Shown: positions 1-11,638 of the stretch, in pieces
How the letters are laid out: every line of letters starts with the position of its first letter
How positions within the stretch are numbered: position 1 is the stretch's first letter
Source: Centropus unirufus
Taxonomy: Eukaryota > Chordata > Aves > Cuculiformes > Centropidae
Assembly: GCA_013397695.1 (NCBI GenBank)
Contig: VYZI01000035.1
Coordinates: 1,788,062 to 1,852,061 of the forward strand
Direction of reading: 5' to 3'
DNA length: 64,000 nt
Position numbers and translations under genes: made by a program
The notes under the pieces: generated by a model
Seen by the model: only the letters and a program-made list of their open reading frames with translations
Databases searched by the model: none
Told to the model about the DNA's origin: nothing

Positions 1-1492
1 ACGGAGGTAGATCAGGGCAGGAACACAACAGGGCATGTCCAAATGTCACACAAGACAGGTACAACATTGATATTTGTATATGAACAAGGGGAATTAGCAA
101 GGAAGATACCCACTGTCATGATTAGTGGGTATTGAGAGAGTGTAGGGAGAGCCAAGTAAAGATCCAAGGGGAATAATATTCTGTACCTTCAATGACATGC
201 CCCTTGCTCAGCCTGGCCCTGGGATGCATGCACCAAGGTGAGATTAACAGCTCCAGTGGAAAAACTGGAAGGATCATGTAGAGAGAAATGTTCGCCTCCC
301 AACATTTGCAACTCTGAATTTATTTTCCACTTCTTTTTTGTGTCGCGTTTCTACACGCTATCGACAGGTATCCTGTTACTAACAGAGTATCTGCCACAGA
401 TGTTTCTGCTTCTGAGAGAACCGTGGGAAGTGAGTCTTGTCGTACAAGATGTCTTTGTTGCTGCCTTGGGCTTTACATGAAATTTTCGAGCTCTTATCGA
501 TAATATTTGTGAAGCATATAGCTATTTTAACAGACTTTGGTGAAAGAGAGGAAACATTAATTCTGCTGAAAAAGTCATTCCACCACTGAATTGCAATATG
601 AAATTCTAATAAAGTCCTAAGTAAAGCAAAATGCTTTTAGTCGAATAATCATTCTGAGAATTCAGTGTATTTCTAATAATAAATCAATAACGTACAATTT
701 CATATAGCCTATTTCCAGATCAGACTCAAAGAAGTGGTGTTAAGGAAGTAACATAATTGAGTCGTAATTTAAGTGATAAATGATTATATACCTACTGGCT
801 ATCCCTTCTAGATATGTCACTAGAATTTTTCAAAATGTGTTATTTTTGCAGTGTAATATGGAATGGGAGGTAAAAGCTAAGTGCATTTGTGTTTTTAACT
901 TAAAATACAGGTTTTATTTACAGAATGTATTCACACCTTACCTTGCAACATCAGATGACAAATTTGTTTGAACATTTTGTTGCAGAAGGCTGTGTGACTC
1001 TTATAAGAAACACGTTCATTTCTTCATCAGAAAAATCGCATGAGTTTAGTGATTTTATGTGATGGCTTCATGGCAGCTCTATGATATTTTAATAATTACA
1101 TTCTATATGTTAGTTTGGATGTTTGTGAACATACTGACTTAATTTACAGAATCACTGTTAGAAGTGATAGACAGGGAAAGGAATAGCTCAGTATAAGCCA
1201 TCCCTCAACAAATACACAGAAGTCACTGAGAGACAATAAAATAAGTGATAAAATCCTTCAGATATGAGCAATAATAGAAGAATGCTATTAAAAAAAGAAT
1301 TTTTGCAAGAGTTTAAAATGAGGCAGATATCAAATCTGCCTGAGGATTCTGAAGGTGCCTAACTAATTTACTTGCAGGAGGTGATAAATCCTGACATAGT
1401 ACAGACATTTCAGCAGAGTGCTGTTTCTAAATATTTTGTTTCTAGTTTAAACTGAAAATTACCTTCTTTCCTTTTTTTTTTTTTTTAAGCAG
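1..1492. other. No gene or repeat recognised
   Basis: AT-rich single-copy-looking sequence. Open frames are short and lack protein-like composition. A 45-codon frame at about 927-1063 follows an acceptor-like site but has no good donor and no recognisable domain. A poly-T tract near 1472-1486 forms the pyrimidine tract of the candidate exon that follows. Confidence 0.5.
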
Positions 1493-1550
1493 CTTATGAG
1501 CTCACTGAAAGGAAGAACAGAAAGAGCTTGGATTTAGTTGGATTTGCCAG
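1493..1550 (+). other. Candidate small exon (unidentified)
   Basis: A long pyrimidine tract ending in AAGCAG sits immediately upstream, and the segment ends in CCAG followed by GTAAAC, a fair donor. Only one frame is open across the 58 bases. It reads YELTERKNRKSLDLVGFA, polar and charged as expected of real coding sequence, and it starts in phase 1 and ends in phase 2. I do not recognise the protein. The phase matches the candidate at 4318-4401. Pseudo-exons with good splice sites are frequent in intronic DNA, so this is a lead rather than a call. Confidence 0.2.
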
Positions 1551-1762
1551 GTAAACTGGCTAAGTCACACTGCAGGCTAAAAGCTACACCTAGTCTAAAA
1601 GTGGAGAATTGTAAGAATTTATCCTGTAAGAGGAAATCTGAAGATTAAGGGTAGTGGTATGAGAGAATGCAGAAAGGAGATAAAGGGGCCATTAGGCCTG
1701 TTGCTGTGATGGTTACAAGTTAATTTTTCTGTGCCATTCTTTAATGATAATAAAAATAATTG

Positions 1763-2510
1763 CAGAATCATAGAATCATTTAGGTTGGAAGAGACCTTTA
1801 AGATCATTGAGTCTAATGCTGCCAAGCCACCATGCAATCCTGTCCCTACGAGCCACATCTACAGCTCTTTTGAATACTTCCAGGGATGGTGACTCCACCA
1901 CTTCCCTGGGCAGCCTATTCCAAAGCTCAACAACCCTGTAGGTGAATAATTTTTCCTAATATCCAGTCTAAACCTCACATGGTGCAACTTGAGGCTATTT
2001 GCCCTTATCCTGTCACTTGTTACTTTGGAGAAGAGACCAGCACTCACCTCACCACAAATGCCTTTCAGGTAGTGGTAGAGAGCAATAAGGTCCTTCCCTC
2101 AGCCCTTCTCCAGCTAAACAGCCCCAGTTTCCTCAGCCGCTCCTTATAAGACTGGTGCTCTAGCCCCTTCAGCAGCTTTGTTGTCCTTCTTTACAAACAT
2201 TCCAGCTACCTCTTGTAGTGAGGGGCCCAAAACTGAACACAGTTTGAGGTGTGGCCACACCAGTGCAAAGTATTGAGGAGTGACAATTTCCCTAGTCCTC
2301 CTGGGCACACCATTTCTGATATAAGCCAGAATGCCATTGGCCTTCTTGGCCAGTTGTGTACCCTGCTGGCTCATATTCAAGTGGCTATTGACCAGCACCC
2401 CCAGGTGCTTTTCTGCTGGGCCACTTTGAATCTTCATCCCCATGCCGGTAGATAGATTTTTCTGGCCCAAGTGCATCTGGCACTTACCCTTGTTTAATCT
2501 CATTCATCTA
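1763..2510 (-). mobile_element. CR1 retrotransposon 3' fragment
   Basis: On the minus strand this is the 3' end of a CR1 non-LTR retrotransposon. The element ends at 1763 in the CR1 terminal motif (complement reads ATGATTCTATGATTCTG). It is preceded by the conserved 3' UTR with 'cctaaatgattctatg' and 'ggtggagtcaccatccctggaag' type sequence. The upstream part (minus 2503 to 2144) still encodes the C-terminal end of ORF2, with NKGKC, HLG, LGVLV and a degraded ANGILAYIRNGV block. The reverse transcriptase core is missing, so this is an ordinary 5'-truncated insertion, inactivated by frame damage. Confidence 0.93.
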
Positions 2511-3107
2511 ATACCAGTTAATGTATGCACAAAATAAAAATATCTTTTTTAAAGCTTTTTTCTTATGTTTTTCTGGAAACTCATAATAATGTTTAGCATT
2601 ACTGCAACATCTTTTAGCATGACATAGTCTTTTCTTTGTAGCTATTGCAATAGTGGTATAAACTGATGGTTGTTTCCAGTGCTCTACAGACAAAAATGTA
2701 ACTTGGTTAACTTATTTTTACTTATAAATATCAAATTAAATAGTCTCTTTTCTGTGATCTTGTCTGCAATTGAAAAAAAGAGTAAAGACTGTGAAACTTT
2801 ATATTGTGCCATGAGAAGATGTTAGGATCTGTTAAAGATTATTCTAGTAAAAATAAGCAAGTTATGGAAAAGCATATGCTCTTGAAAGCATAAATTTGTG
2901 TTTGTACTGTCTGAAGGGATTACAAGAAACGGATTGTGTATTTTGTTTCAACTTGAATTTAAATTATTTTATGATATTACTACAGTACAAGGAAGAATTC
3001 AGGCAAAAATGCCCAGAAGGCCTGCATGAAAGAACAAGATGCTTCTGAACCATGTCATACACAAAAAGGAGGCCCGCAGAAGGTGGAAGAAAGGAATGGT
3101 AACACCT
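2511..3107. other. No feature recognised
   Basis: AT-rich spacer between two CR1 fragments of opposite orientation. No repeat motif or coherent reading frame was seen. Confidence 0.5.
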
Positions 3108-3548
3108 ATTGGAGGGGGCCCAGAGGACAGGCACAAAGATGACTGGAGGGATGCACACCTCTTCTATGAGAACAGACAAAGGGAGTTGGGTTGTTAAGCT
3201 TGGAAAGAAAGGACTCCAGGGACACTTTATAGCACCATTCCAGAGCTTACAGGGGACCTACAAGAAAGGAGGGGGACTTCTTACAAGGGCAGGTAGCAAT
3301 AGAACAAGGGGTGTTGACTTTAAGCTGAAAGAGGGTAGATTGAAATTAAAGACATTTTTTACTGTGAGGGTGGTGAGACACTGGAACAGGTAGCCCAGAG
3401 AAGTCGTGAACGTCCCATCCCTGGTAATGTTCAGGTTGGATGGGGCTTTGAGCAAACTATCTAGCGGAAGGTGTCCCTGCTTCTGGCAGGGGGGCTAGAA
3501 CTAGATGATCTTAGAGATCCCTGCCAACTCAAACCATTCTGTGATTCT
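3108..3548 (+). mobile_element. CR1 retrotransposon 3' fragment
   Basis: The sequence follows the CR1 3' region in order. First comes a degraded end of ORF2 (a 'cacctcttctatgag...gagttgggttgtt' block). Then come 'cttacaagggcaggtagcaatagaacaagggg', 'tttactgtgagggtggtgagacactggaacagg', 'cccatccctggtaatgttcaggttggatgggg' and the terminal 'gatgatcttagagatccctgccaactcaaaccattctgtgattct'. It is 5'-truncated and diverged, with no coding capacity. Its orientation is opposite to the copy at 1763-2510, so the two are separate insertions. Confidence 0.93.
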
Positions 3549-4317
3549 AATTTTAGCTTTCAATGGCATGAAATATGATAAGGACTGTAGAAGCTGCTTT
3601 TGGTCACGTTTGAGTTTGACTGAAAGCTGGATAATTGGAATTTTTGTATTCTTGCACAGATTTCAGAGCAAGCCTACTATTTTGACTCAAGCACATTAAG
3701 TGAATATTCTGTTGAAATAACTTGTAGAAAAACAATTAACAATGCTGACATTTAAGTTGTCATTCAGGGTTTCAGAATTAGCATTTCAGGAGATGACATG
3801 GGAGTTCACATTACTCGCTTGCATAAGAATACATTCATATAGGATGTAACACTATATTGGTTATATTAAGATGATATTTTCAGGTTATGCTTGAATGATC
3901 ACGTACTCTGATCTAACTAATTTTTTTTTTTTTTGTCTTTAGGTTCGCTGTTTAGCTTTCTAATGATCTGGATGTCATTATTTTTAGAATATCTGGGCAC
4001 AGAGGCAGAGCAATTAAAATGTATTATTATGTTGTCTTGCCAGAAGTTCAGTTTTTGGTTTGTCTGGCAAAGTTAAGTCCCCATTTGACTTGACTGTATC
4101 AAGTCAGGTTAGGGACCTTTGATCACTCAGGTCAGGGACTCAGAGGCAGGCATACATGATACTGCCTATGTCATTTACTTGCTTTCCTCTGGAAACAAAT
4201 CTGTTTTTTTAACAATCTAACATCTAAACTCAACCTGCTGACCTGGAGGGACCTCATTCAATTTCCAGTGCAAATAACAGTGGCATAACATTTGCTCACT
4301 TTCTTTGCTTTCTGCAG

Positions 4318-4401
4318 GCTCCCAATCATTTACATTCTCAAGCTAGTTGAACACCAAGATCTGCTTAACAGTTGGCAGTTCACAATGATGAATTTTGGTT
4401 G
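4318..4401 (+). other. Candidate small exon (unidentified)
   Basis: A strong pyrimidine tract and TCTGCAG acceptor lie directly upstream. The segment ends before GTATGAGT, a good donor. One frame is open for the whole 84 bases (it begins LPIIYILKLVEH) and enters in phase 2, which fits the end phase of the candidate at 1493-1550. No domain is recognisable and the hydrophobic composition is not diagnostic. Chance occurrence is quite possible. Confidence 0.13.
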
Positions 4402-6256
4402 GTATGAGTGCTCCTTGCAGGGCCAACTGCATTCAGATGCGTGATAGCAACAGCAGCAATTCTTGCTGCTTCAGCAAAAAAAACTTCGCTTAAGCTTGAC
4501 AGATAAAGCAAAAGCAAGAAAGACTTTCCTATAGAACTTGAGCTAACATAAATACTTTATATTTTCTAAAAGCTTAAACTGAGGGTTGGAATGCTCTCCT
4601 TCTCTTCAGGAAGCAGACCAGAGGGTTTTGAAGGATGAAGCCTTAATCATTGACTTTCCTCCCAGCTAGGTCACCCCTGCTTCATAAGACCATATTAAAA
4701 CTTTATCACAGACATGACTAATTCTGATATTGTAAGCATTTTACTGTTATCCAAAAGGGTAACAGGTCAGATATTAGCCACAGTCAATTTAATTTTATTG
4801 AAAGTAGCCTATAAAACTAGAGGAGGAAAATGTGCAGGACCCATGGAGAAACCCACAGACACACAAAACCACTGAATCTGACACTTGTTCTGAGTGACGG
4901 ACTGGCCAGGGTAGAAGTTATTGGAGAGGCACGGCTCTTGAAGTATCCAATCTCCCAACTCAATAGGTGTGGCAAGAAAAATACTATAACTGACCCAGGC
5001 CTCTGCCCTTTCATAGCTTTGGGATTACTTGGCAAAGTTGCTGCTGGACTTTTCTAGGGTGTTAGGCAGAGCTCTCCTCAAAGCAGCTGCTTTTGCTGAC
5101 CTTCCTGGCTGAACTTGGCTAAACCTTTTTGGGCTGGGGGCTATGTTTGAACTCATTGGTACATTCAAACCTGCTGTCTTCTGCCTCTTGCTAGCTCCAG
5201 CCTGACCTTAGCCAGGTCTCAAGGCAAAGTAATGAAGATGCCAACAGCAAAGATCTTATATCCAGGACATGGATTTATGATGCTACTGAAAGGCTGCTTC
5301 TACCTGGATATTGTCAAGTTTTACGGTTTTTGCATGAATAAGCAGCCAAGATTTGATGTTGCTTTTCAACAGCATAAGAAGGAGCACCGCTGTTAAATTT
5401 CAGGTTCAAGCTCTGCTTAGTCACCTTTTCCATTGTCCTTTCAAGGAAAGAGCAGTTAGATTTATTTTTATCTTTAGAAGCTCATACCGTTACTGTAAAG
5501 TAGTGACAAGAAAGTAGGAAAGAGGTCAGCCCTGGTTTTGTCTCTGCTTCTGGCCTATTTTCTGCTTCCTTCTTCATATCTGAAATATCTTGTATCTGAA
5601 ATACAAGACTTGACAAAGATGATGATTCTGTAGCAGCCCTCAAAGACATCAGTGGGGTGTATGAAAAACAGCAGGATTAAGGGAAGAGCTGAGAAAAGAC
5701 AGGGAAAGATTAGGTAGATGAAAGAATAAGGGGAAAGAGAGCAGTGTGTGCAGACAGGGTAGATACAGAGCAAACGTGTGAAGAAAGTTAGAAGAGTAGT
5801 TTGCTGTAAAGCAAACAGGAATATGAGTCTGTCAATATGGGCCAAAATCGCCTTTGTGTATTTGGGGCTGTTTGGAATGCTAGTTGCTAGTATACTTACA
5901 GGTGCTGGCTGAAGGAGTGTTGAAAAGATAAATGATATTCATAATATAGTGTCAATTCTTTATATTTCCATTTTGTATCTATGTTATGTAATATTTGAGT
6001 CCATCATGCATGCAAGCAAATTGCCTCTCATGGCTCCGTTGCTGCTGGAGCAGAAAAGGATTACAGGTCAGCTGAAACAGAGGACTGAACAAATAAAAAA
6101 TGGAGAATCAATACTGCTTTCAAGCTTTTGCAACAGCTATGAAGGAGAAGGTTTGAATGGTGAATATTTTTTTATTTCCTCAATTTCATTAGCTACTCTT
6201 GCAGTGTTCCATTAAAATCAGGTGTTTTGTGTACACAGACCTTAGTTCAGTACGAG

Positions 6257-6325
6257 TAATAACTAAAGTTATTAGTTAACGGAAATTATTAACTAAAGTT
6301 AAATAACTAAACCCATAGTTATTTA
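6257..6325. repeat. Nested AT-rich inverted repeats
   Basis: Two perfect short hairpins sit side by side. TAATAACT and AGTTATTA (6257-6264 and 6267-6274) have a 2-base loop. TAAATAACTA and TAGTTATTTA (6300-6309 and 6316-6325) have a 6-base loop. The intervening sequence repeats the ATTAACTAAAGTT theme. No open frame or flanking duplication points to a transposon end. Confidence 0.6.
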
Positions 6326-9300
6326 GTAATATGAGAGCCTATAGAATTTTTCTGCAGTGCTGATTTCATAATCTTGAATTTTCTTCTTCTGCCTTAAAAC
6401 AATTCCTGGTCCGTCTCTTTAAAAAATCCATTTCAATTCTTCACAGCTATCTTACACATTCCTATTTAGGAACATTCATAGAAAAAAAATTACCTTTGAG
6501 TAGAATTGCTCTATTCTCTATCCTCCACTATCTCAGGAAATTCTCCACTTTTGTTCCCTTTCTGGTGCTATTTACTTTTCAAATTCAACTGTAGAATAAT
6601 TAAGTTATCGACTTTAAGGGTTGTCTAGACATACACCGTAAGCACAGACTTAATTATTTGGGGCATAGATTAATGCCCCAAATGTCCTTGTTTAGTCTCT
6701 TGTGTTACCTATTTTTCTATTCCAGACTAATATCTGATTGCTGCTCTCTATGATTGAGTGAATATACTTTATGAATAGCTTGTTGATGTCCTAGGATCCT
6801 CTGGGACAAAGACAGCTGCATACATATAAGGTGATATTAGTATTTTCCATCTTATCAGAAAAAGTTCATAGCTAGGGAGATATTAAAGCAATATTTCCAG
6901 CTCTCTACATTCCCAGCAGTCTAAATTGAAAACCCCCATATAAAATTGCTAACTAAAAATAGCTTTGCCCCCTGAATTCATAGTATTATAAAGAACCTCC
7001 TGCATAACCCACCTCTCTCAAAGCCATAATGATCTTTAAAGGCCAATTCTAATGATATTTGTATCCAGGGTAGATTTTATTGACTGAAAAAAGTGATGTT
7101 CTCCTGGAGATTTTCTCCAACAGGCATATAGAGCTCACTGGTGGAAGTATTTTTGGTGTCTTTGTTGAGGATTTTCTTACGCTTAGTTTCACTTCTCCCA
7201 CCCCAAAATTCCTTCTTCCTACGTAATGTCTAGACCAGTGAGGACGGGTCAGCTGCACCTGCATTTCAGCAATTTTCCTGAAGCATTTCATGCTTCATGC
7301 CAAAACTATGCACTTACATCAATGGAACTGTTCAGTTGGATACCTGAGCACCTGAGTCAGTGCATCAAACATCAGAGGATGCTTGAAAGCAGTCAGTCTG
7401 TGTGTATTTTAGGACTTCTTATATACCATTACTGCAAAAAAAATAAAAAGGAAACTACAAAGGCCAGATCTATGCAGTTTTAACCTTTAGCTAGTAGAGA
7501 AGGAAGGTGGTTCTGTGAACTCATGAGTTCTGGACACAACTCTGAAGGGGTCATAAGCTTCATATTCTTTTCACAAACTATTTGGATTACTTTTTCAATA
7601 TGAAAAACAGATAGAATATTAATTATATCCTCATTTCTCTATCCATCCTTTACCTATGGCTGTAGCAGCACTGACCATGTATTGTATCACACTTAGAATA
7701 TTTAGTAGCAGTGACTTGGTTAGCAAGTCCTCCCATTACATCCAATAATTCTCTTGGCTGGGATTCAATAACTCAATAGCCATGACGTTAATTATTCATA
7801 TGCATTCTTCATTCATAGATTGCTTTTCTTACTCACTTCAGCAAAAGTAGTTTAATGAAATTTCTTCCTGCCTGATAAAGAAAAACCTAAGCCTTACCAT
7901 TTCTGTTAATAAGCTGTGATGAAAAGGCATTCTGCATTCTCATCCTGGTTTCCAGGGCAGTTCAACATGTTAAATTGGTTGTTTTACAAAATGACTGTGA
8001 GAGGGGCATAAAAATCAGAGGGAATACATTCAGTTTACCAGAATCAGTGGGATGCTGAAAATTTTTATATGACATTTAAGCATTACTACATCTGGAAATA
8101 TTTTTTAATATCCTTTTCAGTTTCTTCATTTAAATAATTGTTTATCTGTGTAGAAACTTTGTATTTAGCAGTTTAGCATCTTTGTGCTAAGAAGCAGTCA
8201 GTTTCAACCATTTAAGATAAGCCTGCTTTGATGGTTCTTGTTATAGAATGTAAAGGGTTTTTTTCAGAGTGTTTTCTGCTGGAAAAATTCCACAGATCAA
8301 AGCACCAACTGACATGCTGATAAAGTTTTTTTTTTGTGTTCCTCTTGCATTTTTTCAAACCTTGGGGAAAAAAAACTTGTGTTCTTTGAGGTGCTGAATT
8401 CTTTATCAGTGTATAGAGAGTAACCATATTTGCAAATTTACAGTACGCTTTCTGAAAAGATTCACAACATTGATCTCCTTTCCTTAAGTTCTGGGAATTG
8501 AATGTTAGTCTTTTTATTTTTATTTTTTTAAGAGCACTCCCAGGCCACATGGCTAGTCATCTGTTAGTGCCACATGGAGCCAAATCTGTGAACATTTCTG
8601 TTCCTACCTCCTGCAGTTTTTCAGGGTCTAGTAGGTTATTTTTCATAGTTATAAAACTTGACATGTGTTGATGTACAAATGGTGGATTTGGATATATCTT
8701 CTATCATTTTTACTGTGTACTCAGATTTCTAATTCTGCATCCTTCTCACTGTCTGGAAAGGCCGTTATTGATGGTGCATGTTTGGTGTGTGCTTAGCATG
8801 CGTAAGGTGCAGTGTGCATGTCGTCTTGGAATAACACACAGCGAAGGGCCTAAGGTCAAATCTTTGAATCAAGAAGAGGATTTTACTCAACTGTATTTGA
8901 AAAAATGCCTGAAGGAGTCACTGGGCAATTCATAACATAACATTTCCTTATTAAGCGGTTCCCTGTTAGAACTCCCTTTTTCTTATGTTTCATTTTGCAC
9001 ATATAACCACTGTACAATTTGTTTCAGCAAAGATAAATTTCCTGTTGCTACTAAGACTTTTTCCCAGGCCATATCATCCTTTTTACCTCAATAAGACCTT
9101 GCAATGAGATACATGAAAAATTAATTTTGTAGCTGTTTAGTGAAAACAAGGCCAAGAATAGATTCTAAACCTGTTTTATAGATCTTTGAAGCCCATTGTG
9201 TGAGCATTTTGATTTCAGTCAAGTCAGGTTCAATTGCATTATTTTTATTTTATTTAATATCTTTTCTGTAGAAGTAGGTTGTGGGTGCCAAGTTCTGGTC

Positions 9301-9529
9301 TGAACCTTTCTACAAGTTACTGTCTGGCAGCTGGTTCATAGTAATTTCAAATTTTTGTGTTCTTGATATGCAACAAATGGGAAGTAAGTTGGAAGTTAGG
9401 ATGGCGTAACTCTCCATTAATGAAGCTTCTGCAAAGAGATTCAGCACATGGAAATTTTTATAATTTACAGAGACCAAGAACAGACATAGAAGAAAAAAAG
9501 AGACTGCAGTGATAATGAGTATTAAGTTT

Positions 9530-9589
9530 ATGGTGGGACTTGATCTTGAAGGTCTTTTCCAGTTTTCATGATTCTGTGAATTCTGTGAA
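9530..9589 (+). mobile_element. CR1 terminal 3' tail fragment
   Basis: This short piece matches only the last part of CR1: 'ggtgggacttgatcttgaaggtcttttccag', then 'ttcatgattctgtgaattctgtgaa', the duplicated 8-base-type terminal unit. The body of the element is absent. Confidence 0.75.
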
Positions 9590-9837
9590 GGTCCCTATAC
9601 CTTTAAAACTCCAATTGACATAAATACCTAGATATCATTTAGGTATGAAACAGATTCCTCAAAATATGGCTAAAAAGAATGCTTCATTTTTGTTATTCTA
9701 GGTCAAATGAAGTTAATCAAAGTGTCAAGACCATAAAGGTCTACATTGTAATTGTCTACAGGTGAAATTTCTGGCTTTCTGTCCCTTGACAGTCCATGAG
9801 AAGCAAAAAGACTTTTCAGGGTCATTTTATCTCTTCC

Positions 9838-9876
<39 letters not shown>

Positions 9877-11638
9877 AAATGAGGTTGGTGAAACTTGCTT
9901 TCAGAGTCCCTGCTTCTGTACAGTAAGTGTAGTTCTGAACAAAGGGAAGTTAGGATGCCTAGTTCACATTTAAAACTCTACATTATGTGTCCAAAGCTAA
10001 GAGAACTGAATTTTAAACTCAGGAAACACTTTTCACATCAAAGTGATACTTTCCATTTTCTGAATTAATTAAAATAGCTGCAAATACTGCACAGGCAGTT
10101 TGAATATATAGTCCCGTTACTTAATGTGACATTTCTTTCTTTAAAAATGTTGCTGCTAATGAAATGATGCAGAGAAGCTTGTCAAAACAATGCCTCAGGA
10201 AGTGAAAAATGTGATGTAATAGAATTTTGATTAATTGACCTGATTTTTTATTGTTTTGTTTATTAATAGACTGTTTTTTTAATGCAGTTTTGAATGTAGT
10301 GGAACAGGAAGTTTGAAACGTAACTTTGTGACATTTCTACGAGTATTTGGTTTATGTGTAGAGGGCTGTAACTTTGCAAAGGACCCAAAAGCTGAATGAC
10401 TGTTGACATTTTATTCTACACATTTCCTTTTGATATATATGACTTACATTGGGATGTTTGCAAACCACATACAACAGAGGAGAATATTTCACCATTTAGA
10501 AGTTATATTTTAGTGACATTACACATAATTTATTCTCATTAAGAAGATAGTACTGCAGTTAGGGTTGTGCTACTTTTTAATGTTTACGTAAAAGTAACTT
10601 TCAGCTTTTTTATCAATTTTCCTTCACTTTGGAATCTGAAAGTTTTGTACTTATTTTGTAATTTTGGAATACTTTTAATGAAAGGAAATATTGAAACAAA
10701 TCCATCAGAGATTTCTACAGTTCATTACTCTGTGTATGTCTTTACTTGTGAATTTTCCATTACTTTACTGCTAGGCTTGCTAGGTCACTCTTGCTGTTGT
10801 ATTATTGGCAGATCTTTTGCCAAGGTTGCAGTTATGTGGGTAATCAGTGGCTTAGACAATTCGGTCCTAATCCATAGGTTCTCTTTCAAAAATTCATATA
10901 TTGCATCTGAGTAATTTTCTAACATCTTGAACAATCATTATCTTCCAGTATTATGGATTAGCTTTTACTTCTGGCACAAAGTTAATGTGAATACATGCTG
11001 CTTTCTTAGATGATTATTCCTATTCTGTGAGTGCTTTGCTCATTGAATCCTAAGGAGCTTTGCATTATTTTTTTAAGCTCTGTAAGTGCCAGTAATGCAA
11101 TGGTATGTGCCACTAAATGATTTCTTCCTCATCTGGATGTGTTCCTCTGAGGCATGGGTCTTATAAAGAGAAGAGAAAGCTGTGTAAGTTCTGTACAGTA
11201 AGCTATGAATTTAGATATGTAATATAACATATCTTTCTATCTGTTTTTCACCTTGTCCCCTCCATGCCATACTTATTTATTTCCATTGTTGTGACTTCTA
11301 GAGGATACATACAGGATCTGAAGCCTCATTTATCAGACATTATACAAAGATCCTTGCCCTCAAACTTTAAATGAAGAAACAGAGAAAACAGAATCAGAAG
11401 GCGTGGACTGTTCTGACCATCTTAATTTGGCAATTACTGTTAGGTGTCTTTCACTTTGATAATAATCTCTATAAGCTTTGAATTTTCTGAGAGAATTCTT
11501 AAATGAGAAAGCAGGGGTTTTAAAAGAGAACAGAATTTGAATTTTCTTTGATTTAACAGTCTGTTATCTGTCCTTGCAATAGCATATTCTAATGTTATTC
11601 AAGATGACTGATACTTAGCATTCCACAGAGGTCATTGT
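9590..11638. other. No gene recognised; contains a TATC microsatellite
   Basis: AT-rich sequence with one tetranucleotide array (listed separately). The 115-codon frame at 10567-10914 is rich in F, L, V and I. It looks like translated AT-rich noncoding DNA rather than a protein. Confidence 0.5.
9839..9876. repeat. (TATC)n microsatellite
   Basis: About nine and a half uninterrupted copies of the tetranucleotide TATC. It is pure and therefore probably length-polymorphic. Confidence 0.97.

Larger units (their letters stand above)
3549..9529. other. Long stretch without a recognised gene
   Basis: About 6 kb of AT-rich DNA. It holds one candidate exon (4318-4401), a cluster of nested inverted repeats (6257-6325) and scattered short open frames without protein-like character. 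The frames at 5949-6215 and, on the minus strand, 8212-8550 were inspected and not recognised. No young repeat was seen. Confidence 0.5.

Noticed and set aside
3901..3945. Poly-T followed by TTTAG, considered as an exon start or a retroelement tail
   Set aside because: No donor follows within the open frame, and no target-site duplication or element body was found.
7316..7432. Minus-strand segment between a good acceptor and GTAAGT donor
   Set aside because: All three frames contain early stops, so it cannot be a coding exon. Without expression data it is most likely a pseudo-exon.
9839..9876. Regular repeat array that could suggest a CRISPR-like structure
   Set aside because: It is a simple TATC microsatellite without spacers, in eukaryotic sequence.
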